From assembly GCA_041521345.1 (NCBI GenBank), contig JBGOHB010000001.1: DNA of 64,000 nt, one strand, 5' to 3'. Under the pieces are notes generated by a model, which ran no database searches, was not told where the DNA came from, and saw only the letters and a program-made list of their open reading frames with translations. Of the stretch, positions 59,628 to 64,000 are shown in pieces; positions within the stretch are counted from its first letter, which is position 1; each line of letters starts with the position of its first letter. The DNA is from Virgibacillus_N oceani_A (GTDB lineage: Bacteria > Bacillota > Bacilli > Bacillales > Amphibacillaceae). A program made the translations under genes and the position numbers.

Positions 59628-61007
59628 TTAATAAAGTTTACCTTGACGGTATAGGACGGTGGAAAGTTTTGTTACGGCATGAATATAGCAATTTTCCCTT
59701 AATGAATACGGATCACCAAAATATTGCGGGTACACTGTATCACATGTTTCCCGGAATTTTTCAAACAGCCGTTCGGATACTTCTTCTTCCGTATAAAACT
59801 GTGTTTCCCTACCCTGCAGCCATTCCAGATAAGAGACAATTACTCCCCCGGCATTTGCCAGAATATCGGGGATAACAACTTTTCCTTTTTCTTTAAAATG
59901 GGAGTCTGCTTCTCCGGTAACAGGCGCATTCGCACCCTCTACTATAATATCCGCTTTTATATCCTGCATATTATCACGGTGGAGCTGTTCTTCCAGAGCA
60001 GCTAAAAATAACACATCCACATCTAAAGTCAGCAAGTCATCACGATCCAATATGGTGGCTTTAACATCTGCAGCAGTTAACTCATCCTGATTCACCGGTA
60101 AATCACCTTGATTAGATTTCACAAAATTGATTAGACTTGGTATATCAAGGCCATCAGAGTTATAAAGCGTTACATTATGATCACTGACTGATACCAGTTT
60201 ATTATTCAATAAATTACAGTTATGAGCTTCCCTTGCAATAACTGAACCAACATTTCCGAATCCCTGCACAGCAATTTTTAATGGTTTTCCATAATACGCT
60301 AGTACTGTTTTTGCAAAAGGACTATCTTTTTCAATCAACCACTTATACTGTTTTTCTATAAAGTCATGAAGCAAATAGCGAAAAGAATAATAAACTCCTT
60401 TTCCTGTAGCGTCCTTTCTACCTAAAGAACCGCCATTCAGGACGCTTTTACCTGTAAAACTGCCCAGATAGCTTTGTCCAGGGTGAATACTTTTAAACTC
60501 CCCCATCATCCAGTCCATTTCCCGTTCACTCGTACCAACATCAGGCGCCGGAATATCCTTTTCCGGACCAAGGCTTTCGCTGAAGTATTGCACATATTTT
60601 TTACAGATGAGATTTAGCTCTTTATCACTGAAATCTCTTGGATTAACCACAACACCACCTTTTCCTCCACCAAAAGGCACATCATGCAGCGCATTTTTCA
60701 GCGTCATCAAGGATGCAAGATTGCTCGTTTCATTTTCGTTTACGGATTCATGAAAACGAATCCCGCCTTTGTAAGGACCTAATATATTGTTATGCTGTAC
60801 TCGATAAGCGGGCACCCGTACCACTTTCCTGTTTTCCAATGCAATTCTCAAAAAAGATTTATTCACATGATTTGGTGTAGACAGGATAGAAACCAGGGAT
60901 AAAAAAGCCTTCTCCCTGATTTCACCTGTTAAATCAGGGAGAAATGTTTTATCATCCAATAACGCCTGAAGTGATTCTTCAATAATTGTTCCAGTTCTTC
61001 CAGCCAT
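59628..61007 (-). CDS. glutamate/amino-acid dehydrogenase
   Basis: 459-residue NAD(P)-dependent dehydrogenase of the Glu/Leu/Phe/Val family that interconverts glutamate and 2-oxoglutarate plus ammonium. Motifs are GPYKGGIRFH, DVPFGGGKGGVVVNPRD (catalytic lysine region), the nucleotide-binding VQGFGNVGSVIA and EGANAPVTGEAD. It is longer than RocG/GudB by about 35 residues, with an extra insertion near residue 210-235. ATG 61007 follows AAAGGAGGCAATAAT; the frame to 61061 is rejected. Leucine or phenylalanine dehydrogenase is possible but less likely. Confidence 0.88.
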   Translation of the reverse strand: MAGRTGTIIEESLQALLDDKTFLPDLTGEIREKAFLSLVSILSTPNHVNKSFLRIALENRKVVRVPAYRVQHNNILGPYKGGIRFHESVNENETSNLASLMTLKNALHDVPFGGGKGGVVVNPRDFSDKELNLICKKYVQYFSESLGPEKDIPAPDVGTSEREMDWMMGEFKSIHPGQSYLGSFTGKSVLNGGSLGRKDATGKGVYYSFRYLLHDFIEKQYKWLIEKDSPFAKTVLAYYGKPLKIAVQGFGNVGSVIAREAHNCNLLNNKLVSVSDHNVTLYNSDGLDIPSLINFVKSNQGDLPVNQDELTAADVKATILDRDDLLTLDVDVLFLAALEEQLHRDNMQDIKADIIVEGANAPVTGEADSHFKEKGKVVIPDILANAGGVIVSYLEWLQGRETQFYTEEEVSERLFEKFRETCDTVYPQYFGDPYSLRENCYIHAVTKLSTVLYRQGKLY

Positions 61008-61100
61008 ATTATTGCCTCCTTTGCTACTATTATTAGCCTCAGTTAGAAATAAGTGTAGCAAAAGAAAAAGCTAAATAACAAGGAATTACCTATACATGTT

Positions 61101-62522
61101 CTATAGAAAGAATACTGCAAATAATGTGCTTAGAAGCAACCCTGCCATAACAGGGATAAAATTTTTCCGTACCAGTTCCATCACGGACACACCGCAAAAT
61201 CCAGCAATCGCAATCAGTGAAGACCAAGCTACAATGGTTCCGCCACCGGTCCAGATTGAACCCATTTGTCCAATTGCCGCAAGCGTCTCCGCATCAATCG
61301 AGGAATTTGCGAGTGAAGCAGACAATGCACCGGTTAGCGGCAATCCGGAAAAACCGGAACCGTCCAGGCCGGTTATAATCCCGATGATTAAAATGCTAAA
61401 TGCAGCAAGTAAGGCGCTCTGTGGTATATACTGCTGTGAAGCTTCCACAAGATCGAACAGGAAAGCCGGCGCATTTTCTTCAATTCCTAATATACTTCCT
61501 GAAAAATCCGGACTTCCCAAAAAGAAAAACCCAGCAATTGGAATGACAGGCCCCATCGCTTTAAAAGCAAAAGTAAAACCATCTGTAATATGCGTGCTGA
61601 TATAATCCAATGCATGCTTTTTGCCGAACGCTATCGTGGAGAGCAGTAGCAGAATTACTGCTACTCCACCAACAAACGCGGCTCCGTCTCCGCCTTCCAG
61701 TCCGCTCATTCTGCCACTTAGCAGCTTTTCATAAATCATATAAATAATAACACCTAAAAGTGTTAATGGAACAACGACCGCAAACACCCTGCTCCAACTA
61801 TCCAGATTATTTGTGCCCGGTTTTTTGGTTTCATTTGAGGCAGATTGCATATTTTGCACTTCTACTTCATTTCTTTCATCATCCTTCGAACGAATGTTTT
61901 TTCTGTAGAGCAAATAAGCAAGCAGGATAGCTATACCGCCAGCAACAATTGATAATATCAATGCTGTATCAGCAACAGCGATTGTATCAACCCCTGCTGC
62001 TGTCGCAGATAAACTTGGTGCTACTTGTACGATGTAGTCGGAAGATAAAGCCATTCCCTGTCCTGCTATTGCAATAGCTACTGCAGCTGTCATTACAGGT
62101 AAACCGGTACGAACCGCTGCAGGCACGAGTAGCGCACAGATTAATGGAACGGCCGGCGTTGGCCAAAAGAACAATGAAATAACATACGTAACACCGACTA
62201 ATACAAAGAAAGATACGTGACCGTTAGTCATCATCTTTTGAATAGGCTGGATCATTTGTCTGTCAGCACCTAGATCCCTTAAAGAATTTAGCAGTGCAAG
62301 CATAAATGTAATGATTAGAAATATGTTAAACAATTCCTGAGCAGCTACGAGATTAGCCTGAAATATGGCTGTGAATGCATCAATCAGATTTCCCTGATAA
62401 ACCCAGGCAACAATAAATGTTCCAAACAAAGTCGGCATTACCACGCCTTTACGAAAAATCATGGTAGCAATGATGACTAAAGTAATCAAGCCATACAACC
62501 AATGGGTAAGCGTAAGTTCCAT
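61101..62522 (-). CDS. polytopic permease of unclear family
   Basis: 473 residues, about twelve hydrophobic helices and a charged cytosolic loop (KDDERNEVEVQNMQ). Two related halves seem present, with proline/glycine-broken segments such as FWPTPAVPLICALLVPAAVR and TGLDGSGFSGLPLTGALSAS. These resemble the ion-transporter superfamily (GntP, CitM, TRAP-like). The substrate is unknown. It lies upstream of glutamate dehydrogenase on the same strand, 93 bases apart, and may share its use of organic or amino acids. Confidence 0.7.
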   Translation of the reverse strand: MELTLTHWLYGLITLVIIATMIFRKGVVMPTLFGTFIVAWVYQGNLIDAFTAIFQANLVAAQELFNIFLIITFMLALLNSLRDLGADRQMIQPIQKMMTNGHVSFFVLVGVTYVISLFFWPTPAVPLICALLVPAAVRTGLPVMTAAVAIAIAGQGMALSSDYIVQVAPSLSATAAGVDTIAVADTALILSIVAGGIAILLAYLLYRKNIRSKDDERNEVEVQNMQSASNETKKPGTNNLDSWSRVFAVVVPLTLLGVIIYMIYEKLLSGRMSGLEGGDGAAFVGGVAVILLLLSTIAFGKKHALDYISTHITDGFTFAFKAMGPVIPIAGFFFLGSPDFSGSILGIEENAPAFLFDLVEASQQYIPQSALLAAFSILIIGIITGLDGSGFSGLPLTGALSASLANSSIDAETLAAIGQMGSIWTGGGTIVAWSSLIAIAGFCGVSVMELVRKNFIPVMAGLLLSTLFAVFFL

Positions 62523-62573
62523 GTTTCTCTCTTCCTCTCGTTATTGGTCATATAGCCTATGTAAAAGTTAAGT

Positions 62574-62598
62574 GTTTAGTTCATCCATGAGAGGGAAT
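62574..62598 (+). promoter_or_regulatory. SigB-type general stress promoter
   Basis: GTTTAG at 62574-62579 and GGGAAT at 62593-62598 with a 13-base spacer. The SigB consensus is GTTTAA, 12-15 bases, GGGTAT. It lies about 38 bases before a YflT-type gene, a known SigB target class. Confidence 0.65.
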
Positions 62599-62635
62599 TA
62601 AAATAAATGAATATACTTTAAGGAGGTATTTCAAA

Positions 62636-62980
62636 ATGAAACCATTTATCAAAGAATATACAAATGACGAACAGCTGGTTAATGATGTAAGCACCTTAAA
62701 GGACAGAGGAATAGACAAAGACAATGTCTATGTCCTTTCACATGATGACGACCGTACAGATCGCATTGCAGGCAATGCAGAGGCTAATACGATCGGAATG
62801 AAAGAGATGGATTTTGGAAATGCAGTTGGAAATCTCTTCTCAAGCAAAGGAGACGAATTGCGCACGAAGCTGGAAGAAATGGGTTTCTCCGATGCTGAAG
62901 CAGACAAGTATGAAGAAGAAATGGACGAAGGAAAAGTATTACTGATTGTAACGAATGAAGATGTTGACTTCTTATTATAA
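62636..62980 (+). CDS. YflT-like general stress protein
   Basis: 114 residues with the YflT/GSP17M pattern: an N-terminal beta-alpha-beta (MKPFIKEYTNDEQLVNDV; DNVYVLSHDDDRTDR), a polar middle and LEEMGFSDAEADKYEEEMDE followed by the strand KVLLIVT. The ATG follows AAGGAGGTATTTCAAA. The SigB-type promoter just upstream supports a general stress role; the molecular activity is unknown. Confidence 0.9.
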   Translation: MKPFIKEYTNDEQLVNDVSTLKDRGIDKDNVYVLSHDDDRTDRIAGNAEANTIGMKEMDFGNAVGNLFSSKGDELRTKLEEMGFSDAEADKYEEEMDEGKVLLIVTNEDVDFLL

Positions 62981-62988
62981 AAGATGGA

Positions 62989-63022
62989 AGGGAAATCGGC
63001 CGCCGTGCCGTTTTCCCTTTTT
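62989..63022 (+). terminator. terminator after the YflT-like gene
   Basis: GGGAAATCGGC pairs with GCCGTTTTCCC, followed by TTTTTCC. Confidence 0.85.
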
Positions 63023-63210
63023 CCACTTTCATCATTCTTCTTTTCCTGTTTGACTCTCTTCGCACTTCACACAATAAAGCACCCCAACCATATACCTTCC
63101 TTCAAAATAGCCATATTCACAGTAGATACTTTAATTACAACCCTCGAAAATACCGATCAGTTCAGCATATTTTTTCTTCTTTAAAGTCATGTCACCTGAT
63201 AAAACAGCAA

Positions 63211-63238
63211 AGGTAACCCCATATATCCGAGGTTACCT
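63211..63238 (-). terminator. terminator downstream of thiT
   Basis: AGGTAACC pairs with GGTTACCT across a 12-base loop, with TTTGCTGTTTT following on the minus strand. Confidence 0.75.
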
Positions 63239-63257
63239 ATTGTGAGCGAATTTTTAT

Positions 63258-63830
63258 TTATGCTGCGTTAACCAATGTTTTAGGCTGTTTGTGGAATAAG
63301 AAGAATACAAGCACTGTACATAAAACAAATGACGGAACCATGTAGGTCGCATTATATATTAATGAGTACAACCAGGCTGGCTGATCTTCCACGGCAGATC
63401 CGAAAAAGACCGTTCCCGCTATATAATGTGCAAGGAAACGTAATGCACTGCCTAATAAGACCCCAAACGTAATATAGGTTAAATACGTTTTTGTTTCTCC
63501 ATTTTTAACAGCTTGCTGTACTGTTTTTGCAAACACGCCGGCAAAGCCTATGACAGTAAATGCTACTGCATAATCAAGCATACCCTGCACTGGATGCAAA
63601 ATATAGGCGGTTCCGGTAGCGACCTGTAATACACCCAGCAGAAAACCTGAAAGCAAACCACCTTTTAGCCCCCAGCGGAAAGCAACGATAAAAATAGGTA
63701 TCATGGCAAACGAAACGGAGCCACCCTGTGCCCATATTTTAAATGATAAAAACGGCAAGATGTCCAATAACAATGCAAGCGCTGTAAAAATAGCCACTTC
63801 AATTAGAAATAAAACTCTTTTGGAACGCAT
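63258..63830 (-). CDS. thiT: thiamine ECF transporter substrate-binding subunit
   Basis: 190-residue membrane S component that binds thiamine and docks to the shared ECF energising module. Six helices. The thiamine-site motifs are IWAQGGSVSFAMIPIF and GVLQVATGTAYILHPVQGML, and LRFLAHYIAGTVFFG supplies further contacts. The ATG follows AAGGGGAGG. In many relatives a TPP riboswitch precedes it. Here the visible 170 bases upstream instead hold the hairpin repeat, so control must lie farther upstream or be different. Confidence 0.93.
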   Translation of the reverse strand: MRSKRVLFLIEVAIFTALALLLDILPFLSFKIWAQGGSVSFAMIPIFIVAFRWGLKGGLLSGFLLGVLQVATGTAYILHPVQGMLDYAVAFTVIGFAGVFAKTVQQAVKNGETKTYLTYITFGVLLGSALRFLAHYIAGTVFFGSAVEDQPAWLYSLIYNATYMVPSFVLCTVLVFFLFHKQPKTLVNAA

Positions 63831-63860
63831 TTATAAAACCTCCCCTTATTTTTTAAACGT

Positions 63861-63949
63861 TAGAAAACTTGGCTTATCGCCAAGCCTTTATGGCGAAAGC
63901 CTTAGTTGCACTTATGCATGTAAGAAAGTTTTATACTTTTTTACATGCC
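63861..63949 (+). repeat. hairpin repeat, second copy (first at 25343-25430)
   Basis: Shares ACTTGGCTT, CGCCA, TATGGCGAAA, CCTTAGTTGCACTTATGCA and AAGAAAGTTTTATACTTT with the first copy. The 3' half folds as GCATGTAAGAAAGT against ACTTTTTTACATGC. It lies just upstream of thiT on that gene's opposite strand. The last 50 bases of the window show nothing else. Confidence 0.75.
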
Positions 63950-64000
63950 AAAAAAAGCAATGCCAAGGGGAAGACTTCCTGATGGGAGATCCGCTCACAT

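Noticed and set aside
63831..64000. TPP riboswitch upstream of thiT
   Set aside because: No CTGAGA or ACCTGA core is visible; the stretch is instead a repeat found also at 25.3 kb. A riboswitch could lie beyond the window.

Overview
The window looks like a chromosomal stretch of a low-GC, spore-forming Bacillaceae bacterium of the Oceanobacillus/Virgibacillus kind. The genus is inferred from protein resemblance and gene order, not from a marker gene. Gene order follows the Bacillus subtilis yla, ykt, pdh, ykr and yku neighbourhoods, usually in inverted order. Strong GGAGG-type ribosome binding sites and spore genes (spoVA, Spo0E-like, YlaJ/YhcN) agree with this. There is no rRNA, tRNA, CRISPR array, prophage or intact insertion sequence.

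Layout. 1-13.9 kb: a broken ctaB at the left edge, ctaA, pycA, ftsW, ylaN, ylaL, ylaJ, ylaI, ylaH, ylaF, an inositol monophosphatase (yktC-like), ykzI, yktB, yktA and a nitronate monooxygenase. 13.9-24.8 kb: the small SR1P peptide gene, a polysaccharide deacetylase lipoprotein, a BCCT transporter, the pdhABCD operon, ykyA and def. 25-32 kb: rpoY-rnjA, a heterodimeric ABC exporter and ykuV. 32-40.4 kb: a tandem hairpin array, ykuS, meso-diaminopimelate dehydrogenase, the CBS protein CbpB (YkuL), the Tat-type phosphoesterase YkuE, a wrecked sco gene, ykyB, an EamA transporter and a wrecked RIC (ScdA/YtfE) gene. 40.4-50.7 kb: small regulators (FbpB-like, Spo0E-like), signal peptidase I, a zinc-ribbon protein beside a trypsin-like protease, two further pseudogenes, ywpF, moaA-moeA and small proteins. 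51.4-55.3 kb: a complete seven-gene spoVA2mob-type spore operon. 55.3-64 kb: an oxidoreductase/ArsA-like ATPase/CC-ending protein cluster, a CstA carrier, glutamate dehydrogenase, a permease, a YflT stress protein with a SigB-type promoter, and the thiamine carrier ThiT.

Two themes stand out. First, three genes around respiration and nitrosative stress (ctaB, sco, ric) are decayed while ctaA, which uses the CtaB product, is intact. Second, the intergenic spaces carry several families of structured non-coding repeats. These include an element bounded by inverted GAGGTTGGGACAGAAC arms with short and long forms, an element with GCGCC ends, an element with 13-bp inverted ends, a hairpin repeat present at 25.3 kb and 63.9 kb, and a 51-bp tandem hairpin array. 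One module of about 36 bp sits inside two otherwise unrelated elements.

Central metabolism is coherent. Pyruvate dehydrogenase and pyruvate carboxylase feed acetyl-CoA and oxaloacetate, with CstA and glutamate dehydrogenase at other entry points. Diaminopimelate dehydrogenase sits at the locus that in B. subtilis carries dapH/dapL, so the lysine/peptidoglycan branch probably uses the one-step route.
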